The position numbers and the translations under genes were made by a program. From assembly GCF_000337335.1 (NCBI RefSeq), contig NZ_AOJN01000049.1:192071-256070 (forward strand): a stretch of DNA of 64,000 nt, written 5' to 3'. This DNA comes from Halorubrum distributum JCM 10118 (GTDB lineage: Archaea; Halobacteriota; Halobacteria; Halobacteriales; Haloferacaceae). Below are positions 18,095-27,044 of the stretch, piece by piece. The notes beneath the pieces are model-generated. The model ran no database searches and was not told the origin of the DNA. It was given only the letters and a program-made list of their open reading frames with translations. Each line of letters begins with the position of its first letter. Positions within the stretch are counted from its first letter, which is position 1.

Positions 18095-19027
18095 TTACTC
18101 CGTCACGCCGCGAACCGCCGCGACCGCCTCTTCCGGCGTCTCCGCCGCCGCGAGCGCGCCGCGCGCCGCGAGCCGCTCGCGCGGGCGCCCGACCGGTTGC
18201 GGCTCGGAGGCGGTCTCGATCAGCTCGGCCTCCCGCAGGAGCCGTTTTATCCGCGTGAACGTCGAGGGGCTCCCGAGCCCCGCGTCCTCGCAGGCCCGAC
18301 GGAGCGCGTGGTCAGAGACGCCCTCGCGGGCGCCGACAGCGTAAGCGCGGACGCGGGTCTCCTCGGAGTCTGGACCCGCGGCTCCGCGCGAATCGGCGTC
18401 GACCTCGGCGTCGAGCGCGCGGAGCACCGCCGCGGCGACCGACTCGTCGCACCGCGCCGCGAGCCCCTCGTACACGCGCCGCCGGCTCGGCGTTCGGAGT
18501 CGGTACGGCTCGGCCGCCGCGAACGCCGAGGCGTACCGCTCGCGGAGCGAGGCGTCGTCCCCGATCCGGTGCCACCGACTCTCCGCTCCGGTCGCCTCCT
18601 CGCTCGTCTCCCCGCCCGCCCCGTCGCGCTCGCTTCCGATCAAGGCGAATCCCGTCTCCGCCCCCGCCAGCACGGGGTTCGGCTGCGGCGTGTCGAGGAC
18701 CCGGAGGTCGACCGCGTCGGCGTCGAAGAGCGCCGCGAGCCGGCTCGCAGGCCGGAACCCGGCGGTCACGGCGTCGACCGCGGGCTCGCCTGCGAACACG
18801 TTCAGCGGCGGGAGACCGGACGGGTGGCGGTCGCCCTCCCCGCCGTCCCCGCGCGCGTCACCGGCAAGCTCCGCGACGCTCGGATCGACGAGCGCCGGGG
18901 CGGCCTCGCGGTACGCCTCGAGGACCGCGCGGAGCAGTCGCGGTCCGGGGTCGACGAGGATCGGGTCGGAGAGCGCGCCCAGCGGGAGCGGATCCGGGGT
19001 CGAGGGGAGCGCGGGTCCGGTCGCCAT
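18095..19027 (-). CDS. TbsP-like (DUF5821-type) haloarchaeal transcriptional regulator
   Basis: 310 residues. The N-terminus (SDPILVDPGPRLLRAVLE), the middle (LNVFAGEP, LRVLDTPQPN) and the C-terminal winged helix (DHALRRACEDAGL, STFTRIKRLLREAELI, PVGRPRERL) resemble the DUF5821/TbsP family of haloarchaeal regulators. Assignment is by recall of the architecture and is not certain. The protein is longer than I would expect because of Gly/Ala-rich insertions. Start ATG 19027; CTTAATG on the minus strand at 19051-19057 is a TATA-like box about 27 bases upstream. It is divergent from the aldo/keto reductase gene. Confidence 0.6.
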   Translation of the reverse strand: MATGPALPSTPDPLPLGALSDPILVDPGPRLLRAVLEAYREAAPALVDPSVAELAGDARGDGGEGDRHPSGLPPLNVFAGEPAVDAVTAGFRPASRLAALFDADAVDLRVLDTPQPNPVLAGAETGFALIGSERDGAGGETSEEATGAESRWHRIGDDASLRERYASAFAAAEPYRLRTPSRRRVYEGLAARCDESVAAAVLRALDAEVDADSRGAAGPDSEETRVRAYAVGAREGVSDHALRRACEDAGLGSPSTFTRIKRLLREAELIETASEPQPVGRPRERLAARGALAAAETPEEAVAAVRGVTE

Positions 19028-19157
19028 CGACCCGTCCTACGGGCGCGACGCATTAAGGGTGCGGGGCGCGGCAGGCGCACGGGACGCGCACGGAACTGCG
19101 GGATCGTGACGTGCCGGCTCGCGCGCCTTTTTCACCCGGCGGCCGGAACGGGAACGC

Positions 19158-19955
19158 GTGCCACCGCTCGACCTGTCGATCGGGCTCGGAACGTCCGGGC
19201 TCGACGACCCCGAGACCTGTACCGACACCGTCGCCGCGGCGCTGGACGCCGGCTACCGCCACGTCGACACCGCGCAGATGTACGACAACGAGGCCGCGGT
19301 CGGCGAGGGAATCGCCGCGAGCGACGTCGACCGCGACGACGTGGTCGTCGCCACGAAGGTCCACCCCGAGAACCTCGCGCCCGAGGACGTGCGCGAGACG
19401 GCGCGGGGGAGCCTGGATCGGCTCGGCCTCGACCGCGTCGACCTCCTGTACGTCCACTGGCCGATCCGGGCGTACGACGCGGAGACCACGCTGCCCGCGT
19501 TCGACGAACTCCGCGACGAGGGGGTGACCGACCACGTCGGCGTCTCGAACTTCACGCCCGATCTGCTGCACGAGGCCCGCGAGATCCTCGACGCGCCGAT
19601 CGCGGCCCACCAAGTCGAGTGTCACCCGCGGTTCCGACAGCCGGAACTGCGCGCCCTCGCCGACGAGTTCGACCACCGGCTCGTGGGCTACTCCCCGCTC
19701 GGCCGCGGGGAGATCCTCGACGATCCGGCGATCCTCGAAATCGCCGAGCGGAACGACCTCTCGCCGGCGGTCGTCGCGCCCGCGTGGGCGCTCGACCGCG
19801 GGATCGTGCCGATCCCGAAGGGGCGGGGCGACCACCTGCGGGAGAACCTGCGCGCGGTCGACGTCGACCTGCCCGACGAGGACCTCGATGAAATCGATGC
19901 GCTCGATCCGGGCGACCGTCAGATCGACCCCGACGGTGCGGCGTGGAACCGCTGA
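19158..19955 (+). CDS. Aldo/keto reductase
   Basis: 265 residues, NADPH-dependent (alpha/beta)8-barrel reductase. The catalytic tetrad is visible: Asp in HVDTAQMY, Tyr in the same motif, Lys in ATKVHP and His in YVHWPI. The C-terminal IPKGRGDHLRENL matches the cofactor phosphate-binding IPKS-type motif, with Gly in place of the usual Ser. It starts with GTG at 19158, supported by CCTTTTTCAC at 19126-19135, about 27 bases upstream. The physiological substrate is unknown. Confidence 0.9.
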   Translation: MPPLDLSIGLGTSGLDDPETCTDTVAAALDAGYRHVDTAQMYDNEAAVGEGIAASDVDRDDVVVATKVHPENLAPEDVRETARGSLDRLGLDRVDLLYVHWPIRAYDAETTLPAFDELRDEGVTDHVGVSNFTPDLLHEAREILDAPIAAHQVECHPRFRQPELRALADEFDHRLVGYSPLGRGEILDDPAILEIAERNDLSPAVVAPAWALDRGIVPIPKGRGDHLRENLRAVDVDLPDEDLDEIDALDPGDRQIDPDGAAWNR

Positions 19956-19979
19956 CGGGGCGGCCGGCTGACACCGCGA

Positions 19980-21029
19980 TCAGACCGCGTCGAGCCGCGC
20001 CCGCAGCTCGGCGTCCGCCCGATCGACCAAGGCATCGAGGGGCTCGTCGAGGTACGGTACCCACTGATCGACGAATCCCGAGCGCCCGAGCATTCTGACG
20101 ACCTCGTAGACGGGGCGCCGCCGTTCGAACCCCGCGGGAAGCCCCCCGGCGCGCTCGCGGTATCCCTCGCGGAGGGCCGCGGCGAACCGCTCCGGGCCGG
20201 TCGAGTCGAACCCGTTGAGCAGCTGGTCCTCCGCGCGCACCAGATCCCGAGCCGGGTCGCCGACGTGGGACAGCTCCCAGTCGATCGCCGCGACGCCCGG
20301 GCCGTCGGTAGCGTCCGCCCCGTCCCCTTCGGCCGTCACGAAGAGGTTCGGCTTCGTGACGTCGCCGTGGAGCAGCGCCGCCGGCGCGTCGTCGAGCAGG
20401 TCCCGGTTCGCGCGCACGCAGTCGACGACGGCGTCGTAGTGGTCGGCGAGCCGCTCCGAGGTGCCGATCTCGCGCGTCCGCTCGACCGTCGCGAGCAGCA
20501 CGTCCGTCCACGGTGCGAACTCGATCGCGAGTCCGGTCTGCGCGTCGGGTCCCGCGGTCGCCGCTCCTTCCGCCACGCTCCCGCGCTCCGTCCCCGCGCC
20601 GACGATCTCCCCGTGGCTCGCGAACCGGTCGGCGTGGAGCGCGGCGAGCACGCGCCCGACGCGGCGGAGCAGCCGCTCGCGCTCGTCGTCGCTCGCCGCC
20701 TCGTAAACGTCCAACAGTCCTCGACCGGGCGCCGGCGCCGTCGCGAGGTACGCCGGGTCGCCGTCCGGATCGGCCGCCAGCACCTCGGGGACCGGGAGTT
20801 GGCCGTGCTCCCCGACGTATCGGAGTACGGCGCGTGCCCGGGCGAGCCGGTTGCTCTCGTCGGCGAGCGCGACCTTGAGGAACGCTCGCTCACCGTCGGC
20901 GAAGACGACGCCGACCGTCTCGTTGGCGCCGTTCCAGGATGGGCCGACGCCGGTCAGTCGGTCGACCTCGCGGTCAGGAAACGCCGCGGCGAGCGCGCGG
21001 TCGATCGGTTCCGATCCGGGCCCGTCCAT
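19980..21029 (-). CDS. Aminoglycoside phosphotransferase-like (APH) family kinase
   Basis: 349 residues. The Brenner-type catalytic motif LLHGDVTKPNLF and the metal-binding AIDWE identify the APH/choline-kinase fold. AFLKVA carries the ATP-binding Lys. The substrate is unknown; such proteins in archaea usually phosphorylate small metabolites, and antibiotic resistance is not implied. ATG 21029 is chosen; the frame extends to 21146 through the promoter region of the divergent gene and is not used. It is convergent with the aldo/keto reductase gene. Confidence 0.8.
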   Translation of the reverse strand: MDGPGSEPIDRALAAAFPDREVDRLTGVGPSWNGANETVGVVFADGERAFLKVALADESNRLARARAVLRYVGEHGQLPVPEVLAADPDGDPAYLATAPAPGRGLLDVYEAASDDERERLLRRVGRVLAALHADRFASHGEIVGAGTERGSVAEGAATAGPDAQTGLAIEFAPWTDVLLATVERTREIGTSERLADHYDAVVDCVRANRDLLDDAPAALLHGDVTKPNLFVTAEGDGADATDGPGVAAIDWELSHVGDPARDLVRAEDQLLNGFDSTGPERFAAALREGYRERAGGLPAGFERRRPVYEVVRMLGRSGFVDQWVPYLDEPLDALVDRADAELRARLDAV

Positions 21030-21172
21030 GCGTGCTCGTCCGAGTCGGCCGATGTTAAGATTGTTGTCAGGGTTGGACGAAATCGAGCAAGAACCACGGT
21101 AGCACGCTTCAGAACTCCGAAACGAGATAATTACCAACAAGGTCATACGTGTTGGGGAATCAGACTAATCCA

Positions 21173-23320
21173 GTGAACGACGGGGCATCCGGGGGGCGCA
21201 TCGAATTCGAGGTCGACGGGACGACGCTCACCGTCCGGGACGTGATCGAGGGCGAGGAGATGGAGTTCCGTGTCGACCGCGAGCCGGATCTCTCATCGGC
21301 GCTCCCCGAACTGTTTCCGTCTCCGGTCGACGATGCGGTCAGTTTTGAGACGGAGTCGCTGGTGATACCCGACTACGCGTCGATCGTCTTCCGGGACGTT
21401 AACGGTGACCACGTCGCCAGACACAGCGATTCGATAGAACTCGAACGCGGCTCGTACTGTATCGAAGTGAACGGGGTGACGAAGACACTCATCCGCGTGA
21501 CGGACGTCGAAATCGCAGCGACCGGCGACGGAGATCCCGGCCCGATCACTATCTCGTTCGACCGCCCCCGGACTGTCTCGGTCGGTGCGCGCTCGTTCCA
21601 CACGCGCCCCGAGGCGACGATCACCGTCCCCGACGACCCGGTAGCTCTAACCGAGGTCGTGTCGCTGCTCGGATCGTCGATCAAGGAGTTCTCCCCGGAA
21701 CGGTCGTGGCCCACCTTGCGCGGTTATCCGCCTCGGATCGAGCGCGGTGACTCTCTCGACGTTCCGAGCCCGCTGTCGGTGCCCGACACGGGCGTCGAGG
21801 TAGTCGTCCGACCGACGTACGCCGACGTGTACCGGCTCTCGACGCTGTCGTACTACCTCGGGGCTCGAATGGTGACGGGCGACGCCCCGGCGATCCGACT
21901 GGATACGGGGTACGAGGAACGGCTGCCGATAGAGGGGGAAGCGCTCGAAGAGCGGGTCACGGAACTGTTCCGAACGTGGTTCTTCCTCGACACGCTCGCG
22001 CGGACGGAGGGGTACGTCCCGTCGGACCGGTACGAGTACGACGCGGTCGGTCCCGATCTCCCCTTCTATCCGCCGAACCTCGCCGACCAATCCATGAGCG
22101 AGCGGCTGATGGAGTACCTAGAGGTCGATCCCGAGACGGTCGAACCTCATCTGCCGGCGTGGCCAACGGAGGCGGTCCTCCGGCCTGTCTCCGCGTCCGC
22201 GGAACTGCTGCCGCACCTCGCTCACGTCCTCGCGCCGGTCCGCGTCCGGGGCGACGCCGATCCCTCCGCGTCGGACGCGCCAGTGGGGATCGCGACGTCG
22301 CCTCAGGCGGCAGCGGATCTGTCCGCCTTCGGCCCTTCGAACACCTCATCGGGACCGGGAAAGACGGCCCCCTCTCGTTCGAGTCGGGTTCCGTCTCCGG
22401 ACGCGGACCCGATTCCTGCGGGCGCATCCGTGATATCCCCCGACGCGTACGAGAACCGACTTCGGAGACAGATCCCAGAGCGCGGCACCCTCTCGGTCGC
22501 GTTCCTCTTCGAGGACGAGAAACGTGCCCGATCCGTTCGGGGGTCGATGGTCGAACCCGCGGAACTCGACGGGATCGGGTCGCTAGACGTGATCGGTTCG
22601 CCGTCTCGCGACGCGGTCGTCGAGACGCTGTCCGACCCCGACCTCGACATCGTCTTCTGCGGGGCTTCGGTGACCGCCGGCATCACTGAGGCCGACGGTT
22701 CGCTCCGTCTCAACGGACGGGACGAGGCACCGAAACTGAACGTGTTCGAGGGAACGAGGAACACCGCCGCCGGCGTCGATGCGGTCGAGCGTGGGGGAGC
22801 GGGGGCGATTCACCTCAGCGACAGCGTGTCCCCGGAGCGACTCCGGACCATGATCGGACTCCTCACCGGGGGCTCCCCGATCGGAGTCGCGACTCAACTG
22901 AGCCTTCGAGACGGACCCGTGACTGCCCGCTACGTCGGTGACCCGTCGACCGCGGTCGCCGTCGATCGTGGACTTCCGACTCAACTGTATTCCTGCCACT
23001 CACAGGCGGACGATACCTACCGCGTGGGCTGCCGGTCGTTCCTCTCGACCGAAGGGCTAATCGGGGGCGAGTACCGGTTCACCGGGGTTTTCATCGACCG
23101 GAAATCGTTCCTGATCGGAACGAGCGTGGAGGCCGGGACTACTGACGCTTCAGGGGTTCTCGAGATACACAGCGAGAAGTCACCCGTCCTTGAGTTCTCG
23201 GACGAACTCGTCCTCTGGAGCGACGATCTCTCCCCGGATGAGATCACTGCGATGGCCCGAAGCCGACGGTCAGACGTCAGATCAACCGAATCCGCGTGCA
23301 AAACGAGTCCGGAGGATTGA
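21173..23320 (+). CDS. Large haloarchaeal protein, possible degenerate CHAT/caspase-like
   Basis: 715 residues from GTG 21173; GTG 21149 is possible, but a TATA-like GATAATTACC at 21125-21134 would place the transcript start near 21158. The N-terminal third is beta-rich (IEFEVDGTTLTVRDV). The C-terminal third resembles a haloarchaeal CHAT/caspase-like family in overall pattern: DLDIVFCGASV where active members have an HYxGH-type motif, and LNVFEGTRNTAAG where active members have LNACQS. Thus the expected catalytic His and Cys are absent. The middle holds a low-complexity Ser/Pro stretch. Codon use is less GC-rich than the neighbours. The family call is a recollection, not a search. Confidence 0.5.
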   Translation: MNDGASGGRIEFEVDGTTLTVRDVIEGEEMEFRVDREPDLSSALPELFPSPVDDAVSFETESLVIPDYASIVFRDVNGDHVARHSDSIELERGSYCIEVNGVTKTLIRVTDVEIAATGDGDPGPITISFDRPRTVSVGARSFHTRPEATITVPDDPVALTEVVSLLGSSIKEFSPERSWPTLRGYPPRIERGDSLDVPSPLSVPDTGVEVVVRPTYADVYRLSTLSYYLGARMVTGDAPAIRLDTGYEERLPIEGEALEERVTELFRTWFFLDTLARTEGYVPSDRYEYDAVGPDLPFYPPNLADQSMSERLMEYLEVDPETVEPHLPAWPTEAVLRPVSASAELLPHLAHVLAPVRVRGDADPSASDAPVGIATSPQAAADLSAFGPSNTSSGPGKTAPSRSSRVPSPDADPIPAGASVISPDAYENRLRRQIPERGTLSVAFLFEDEKRARSVRGSMVEPAELDGIGSLDVIGSPSRDAVVETLSDPDLDIVFCGASVTAGITEADGSLRLNGRDEAPKLNVFEGTRNTAAGVDAVERGGAGAIHLSDSVSPERLRTMIGLLTGGSPIGVATQLSLRDGPVTARYVGDPSTAVAVDRGLPTQLYSCHSQADDTYRVGCRSFLSTEGLIGGEYRFTGVFIDRKSFLIGTSVEAGTTDASGVLEIHSEKSPVLEFSDELVLWSDDLSPDEITAMARSRRSDVRSTESACKTSPED

Positions 23321-23387
23321 GAGGCCGTACTCTCGGGATCTCGTTTCCGCCGACATTTTTTATTCCCCGGCTGACCAACCGCCGCGT

Positions 23388-23537
23388 ATGCCCCAGATCC
23401 ACCTCGACGAGGAGACGGTCGAGCGGCTGGACGCGCTCCGGGTCGATGACGAGGAGTACGACGAGATCGTCAACGAACTCATCAGCATCTATGAGGCGGA
23501 GGAGCTGACGCTGTTTCGCGGCAGCGACATGAAGTAA
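23388..23537 (+). CDS. Small ribbon-helix-helix/antitoxin-like haloarchaeal protein
   Basis: 49 residues, MPQIHLDEETVERLDALR then DDEEYDEIVNELI. The pattern of a short beta strand followed by two amphipathic helices is that of ribbon-helix-helix antitoxin-like proteins common in haloarchaea. No toxin gene follows. ATG 23388; a TATA-like CATTTTTTATT at 23353-23363 lies about 30 bases upstream, so it has its own promoter separate from the large gene before it. Confidence 0.65.
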   Translation: MPQIHLDEETVERLDALRVDDEEYDEIVNELISIYEAEELTLFRGSDMK

Positions 23538-23570
23538 CGACGGGGGACAATCCGCGCCGGTGTCCTCGGC

Positions 23571-24032
23571 CTACTCCTGATACGCGACGCGGACCTGCTC
23601 CCACTTCCCGACCTCCTCGAGGTGCGCCTGTAGCTCGTCGGCGTACTCCTGAACCAGCCGCTCTGCGGCCTCCAGCTCCTCGTCCGAGGGACCGCCGGAT
23701 CCGCCCCCGCCGCCGAGCCCGAGCGCGCCTTTGATCGAGTCGACCACGCCGCCGCCCGACCCGCCGGTGTCGCCGGAGCCGCCGGGGGCGCCGCCCATCC
23801 CAGCCATCTGCGACCGGAGGTTCTCCAGTTCGGGCATGATCGCGGGGAGGCTCGACGTGTCCGCGACGACGCGCGCCGCCTCGGCGTCGTCGGCGTTCTC
23901 GATCTCGAACTCGGTCGCCGTCATGATTAGTCCCCACTCCTGGCTGGAGAAGCGCGACGCGGCGACGCGCTCGTTGAACTGGTTGTCGACGGTCATCCGC
24001 TCGCCGACGATGGCGTCGGTCCACTCGCTCAT
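23571..24032 (-). CDS. DUF5799 family protein
   Basis: 153-residue haloarchaeal protein of unknown function. It begins MSEWTDAIVGERM, carries VAASRFSSQEWGLIMTA, then a Gly-rich low-complexity loop (about residues 83-117) and a helical C-terminus with VQEYADELQAHLEEVGKW. I recognise the layout as DUF5799. ATG 24032. It is convergent with the small RHH gene and lies 112 bases downstream of menC on the same strand. Confidence 0.75.
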   Translation of the reverse strand: MSEWTDAIVGERMTVDNQFNERVAASRFSSQEWGLIMTATEFEIENADDAEAARVVADTSSLPAIMPELENLRSQMAGMGGAPGGSGDTGGSGGGVVDSIKGALGLGGGGGSGGPSDEELEAAERLVQEYADELQAHLEEVGKWEQVRVAYQE

Positions 24033-24144
24033 ACGCCTCCGTTCGCCGGTCGCGGTGAAAAGTCCGTCCCCCTGCGGCGAGCCGCGTCCGCGGTCGCCCG
24101 GACCGCGCCCGAGCCAAGCCCGGGCCGCGCCCGAGCCGAGCCCG

Positions 24145-25287
24145 TTACCACCGTCGCAGGTCCTCGAACGCGCCGCCCGCGAGCCCCGGACCGGTCGGGA
24201 CCGCGATCTGCCCGTCCACGACCGGACAGGGATCGGGCGCCAGGTCCTCGTCGAGCAGCGACCCGGTCGCGAGCCCGCACGGGGAGACGTCGGGGATCGC
24301 GGCCGCGACGTGGACGGCGGCCGTCCGCGCGACGACGGCGTCGATCGTGGTGGTGACGACCGGGTCGACGCCGGCCGACCGCGCCCGCAGCGCGACCGCG
24401 AGCGCGCGGTCGGGCCCGCCGAGCGCCATCGGCTTGAGCACGACCGCGTCGGCGGCGCCCGCGTCGAGCACTGCGTCGATCCCGCGTCCGGCGACCGACT
24501 CGTCGGCCGCGATCGGGACTCCGTCGCTCGGTCGTCCGGGACGGTCACCCTCGCGAAGCGCCGCCAGCCCGTCGAGGTCGTCCGCCGGGAGCGGCTGCTC
24601 GACGTACGCGAGGTCGAAGTCGGCCAGCGCGTCGAGCGCGCGCCGCGCCGTCTCACGGTCCCACGCGCCGTTGGCGTCGGCGCGGAGCGCAACGGCGTCA
24701 CCGACGGCCTCGCGGACCGCGCGGACGCGTTCGACGTCGGCGTCGACGTCGCGGGCGCCGACCTTCAGCTTGAGGCAGTCGAACCCCTCGTCGACCGCCC
24801 GCTTCGCCTCGGCAGCGGTCTCGCCCGGCGACCCGTCCCCGACGGTCGCGTTCACCGGAACTGCGTCCGCGGGCGTCGCGGTTACACCGGCCTCGTCCGC
24901 GAGCCGGTCCGCGAGCCGCGCTTCCGCGTCGCGGGCGGCGGCGTCGGCGAGCGCGAGGGAGACGCCGTGTCGCGCGGCCGGCGTCGACGCCGCGTCCGGC
25001 ATCGATCCGAGAATCGCTCGGCCGTCGAGTTCGTCGAGCGCCGCCGCGCAGGCCTCGCGCGACTCCGTCCAGCCCGGGAGCGGGGTCGCCTCCCCGAGGC
25101 CGACCGCGCCGTCCTCGTCGCTCCCCGCGCCGTCTCCGTCGCTCCCCGCGCCGTCCCCGTCGCTCCCCGCGCCGTCCCCGTCGCTCCCGCGTTCGACCGC
25201 GATCAGGAACCCCTCTCGCCGGCGGATCGCTCCGCGGGCGGTGCCGAGCGGGCGGGTCAGGTCGAGTGCGAACGACCGGCGTCGCAT
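24145..25287 (-). CDS. menC: o-Succinylbenzoate synthase-like enolase-superfamily enzyme (MenC)
   Basis: 380 residues, enolase superfamily. The KxK catalytic pair (CLKLKVGA), three metal ligands (ALRADANG, YVEQPL, IAADES) and a second-side Lys in VLKPMALGG are all present, as in o-succinylbenzoate synthase of menaquinone synthesis. The function is supported by menA lying 38 bases upstream on the same strand. The capping domain has an insertion of about 28 acidic residues made of four GSDGDGA repeats. It starts at ATG 25287. Confidence 0.85.
   Translation of the reverse strand: MRRRSFALDLTRPLGTARGAIRRREGFLIAVERGSDGDGAGSDGDGAGSDGDGAGSDEDGAVGLGEATPLPGWTESREACAAALDELDGRAILGSMPDAASTPAARHGVSLALADAAARDAEARLADRLADEAGVTATPADAVPVNATVGDGSPGETAAEAKRAVDEGFDCLKLKVGARDVDADVERVRAVREAVGDAVALRADANGAWDRETARRALDALADFDLAYVEQPLPADDLDGLAALREGDRPGRPSDGVPIAADESVAGRGIDAVLDAGAADAVVLKPMALGGPDRALAVALRARSAGVDPVVTTTIDAVVARTAAVHVAAAIPDVSPCGLATGSLLDEDLAPDPCPVVDGQIAVPTGPGLAGGAFEDLRRW
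25106..25189 (-). repeat. 21-base tandem repeat inside menC
   Basis: Four consecutive 21-base units, starting at 25106, 25127, 25148 and 25169, differ by only one or two bases. They encode repeated Gly-Ala-Gly-Ser-Asp-Gly-Asp. The period of seven codons keeps the frame, so copy number can vary without breaking menC. Confidence 0.9.
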
Positions 25288-25325
25288 CGCGTGAACCGGG
25301 CCCTGGCCACGGGGGTCGTCGGCGG

Positions 25326-26255
25326 TCACACCGCGAGGCCGACGGCGAACGCGGCGGCGTACGCCGCGAGCAGTTTGCCGGTCGATTCGAGCGCGGGGTT
25401 GAGCGCCTCGCCGGACGTCTCGGTCAGCACCGTCCGCGCGACGACCGCGGCCAGCGGGAGCGTGACGAGCGGGAGCAGCGTCGCGAGGCCCTCGCCGCGC
25501 GCGACGAACCACAGCGGGGCGAGGTAGGCGACGGCGAGCATCGCGAGGTACTCGGCGCGGGCGAAGCGGTAGCCGAACCGGACGGCGAGCGTGCGCTTGC
25601 CCGTCGCGGCGTCCTCCTCGCGGTCGCGGAGGTTGTTGACGACGAGGATGTTCGTCGACAGGCCGGCGATCGGGAGGCTCGCGACGACCGCCGCGACCGT
25701 GACCGTCCCGCCTGGCACTCCGAGCGGGAACCACCCGGAGAGGAGCGCGGCGGCCTGGACGTAGTACGTCCCCGTCACCGCGATCACGCCGAAGAAGACG
25801 AACACGAAGAGGTCGCCGAGACCGTGGTAGCCGAGCGGGTACGGCCCGCCGGTGTAGGCGATCCCGGCCGCGACGGAGGCGAGCCCGATCACGAGGATCG
25901 GGACGCCGCCGACGGCGACGAGGTAGGTCCCCACGAGGATCGCGGCCGCGAAGGTGAGCCACATCGCCCGCTTCACCTCGGCCGGCTCGATGAGGCCGCT
26001 GGCGACGACGCGCGTGAACCCCTCTCGGTCGTCGGTGTCGGCGCCCTGGATCGCGTCGTAGTAGTCGTTCGCGAAGTTCGTGCCGACCTGGATCAGCGCC
26101 GCGCCGACGAGCGCCGCGAGCGCGGGCAGCGGGGCGAACACCCCGTCCGCGAGCGCCAGCCCGACGCCGACGATCACCGGTGCGGCCGCGGCAGGGAGCG
26201 TCTGGGGACGCGCGGCCATCACCCACGCCCGCCGGCGGGTCACCTCGGTACTCAT
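25326..26255 (-). CDS. menA: 1,4-dihydroxy-2-naphthoate polyprenyltransferase
   Basis: 309 residues, UbiA-type membrane prenyltransferase that joins the naphthoate head group to the polyprenyl tail of menaquinone. The first Asp-rich motif is NDYYDAIQGADTDD and the second is NLRDREEDAATGKRTLAV. About eight hydrophobic helices follow. ATG 26255, giving MSTEVTRRRAWVMAARP, is preferred to an in-frame ATG at 26312. It is the first gene of a menA-menC pair. Menaquinone is the main respiratory quinone of haloarchaea. Confidence 0.92.
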   Translation of the reverse strand: MSTEVTRRRAWVMAARPQTLPAAAAPVIVGVGLALADGVFAPLPALAALVGAALIQVGTNFANDYYDAIQGADTDDREGFTRVVASGLIEPAEVKRAMWLTFAAAILVGTYLVAVGGVPILVIGLASVAAGIAYTGGPYPLGYHGLGDLFVFVFFGVIAVTGTYYVQAAALLSGWFPLGVPGGTVTVAAVVASLPIAGLSTNILVVNNLRDREEDAATGKRTLAVRFGYRFARAEYLAMLAVAYLAPLWFVARGEGLATLLPLVTLPLAAVVARTVLTETSGEALNPALESTGKLLAAYAAAFAVGLAV

Positions 26256-26354
26256 TGTCGCAAGTTGGTGCGTGGCGTCCCTTAACCTTGCCATCGCGGA
26301 TCGGTGCGACACCGCGCCGCCGGCGCCACGGAACGGGCCCGACCGGCCGCGTCG

Positions 26355-26417
26355 ATACCGGTCGCGGCCAGCGACGTACCGGCCGCGGCCAACGACGTAC
26401 CGATCGCGGCGAACGAT
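26355..26417. repeat. Three 21-base tandem repeats in an intergenic promoter region
   Basis: Units at 26355-26375, 26376-26396 and 26397-26417 share the pattern [AG]TACCG(G/A)(T/C)CGCGGC(C/G)A(G/A)CGA. They lie in the 206-base gap between divergent menA and the carboxymuconolactone decarboxylase-like gene and end 44 bases before its ATG. They could be spaced protein-binding sites or a slippage product. Confidence 0.75.
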
Positions 26418-26461
26418 ACCGAGTCGCGTACACCTATCCCCCGCGGGCGCGACCGCTCGCC

Positions 26462-27004
26462 ATGGCCCGCGTTCCCTACGCCGAGGCGACGGACGTGCCG
26501 GACGAGTACGAGGACCTCCTGGAGTCGTCGCTCCAGGGCAAACCGCTCCACGTGTACCAGTCGATCGGCAACAACCCCGAGGTGTTGGCGGGGCTCCGGT
26601 CGTTCCTCGGGTCGCTGTGGACCGACAGCGGCCTCACGGACCGGGAGCGCGAACTCGTCATCCTGGCGGTCACCAGCGAGACCGGGAACCGCTACGAGTG
26701 GCACCAGCACGTCAACATCGCCCGCGGCGTCGGGATCGACGACGACGAGATCGCGGCGCTCGGGAGCGGGAACCGATCGCCCTTCGGCGACGAGGAGACG
26801 ACCCTGATCGCGTACGCGCTGGCGGTCGTCCGCGGCGAGGTCGACGCGATCGCGCACGACGAGGTCGCGGCGCTGTACGACGACGAGACGGTCGTCGGTA
26901 TCGCCGCGGCCGCACGGGGGTACGACGCGCTCGGCGGGATGATCGACGCGTTCGACCTCGAACTGGAGCCGGGGACGGAGTTCCACGGCTGGGATCCCCG
27001 ATAG
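26462..27004 (+). CDS. Carboxymuconolactone decarboxylase/AhpD-like protein
   Basis: 180 residues, all-helical. The motif region reads ETGNRYEWHQHVNIARGVG, with the Glu and His of the family but without the CxxC pair used by AhpD peroxidases. It is therefore closer to the non-thiol CMD branch, and the reaction is unknown. The N-terminus MARVPYAEATDVPDEY is typical of haloarchaeal members. ATG 26462 follows a weak TATA-like ACACCTATCC at 26430-26439. Confidence 0.8.
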   Translation: MARVPYAEATDVPDEYEDLLESSLQGKPLHVYQSIGNNPEVLAGLRSFLGSLWTDSGLTDRERELVILAVTSETGNRYEWHQHVNIARGVGIDDDEIAALGSGNRSPFGDEETTLIAYALAVVRGEVDAIAHDEVAALYDDETVVGIAAAARGYDALGGMIDAFDLELEPGTEFHGWDPR

Positions 27005-27044
27005 CGACCGACAGATTCGACAGGGATCGGCCCCTACCAAGCGT

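Noticed and set aside
20090..20150. tRNA T-loop-like GTTCGAACCCC sequence
   Set aside because: It is inside the APH-like kinase gene in frame, with no cloverleaf around it. No other tRNA was found in the window.
19980..21029. Aminoglycoside resistance gene
   Set aside because: Only the APH fold is supported; archaeal ribosomes and context give no reason to assign antibiotic resistance.
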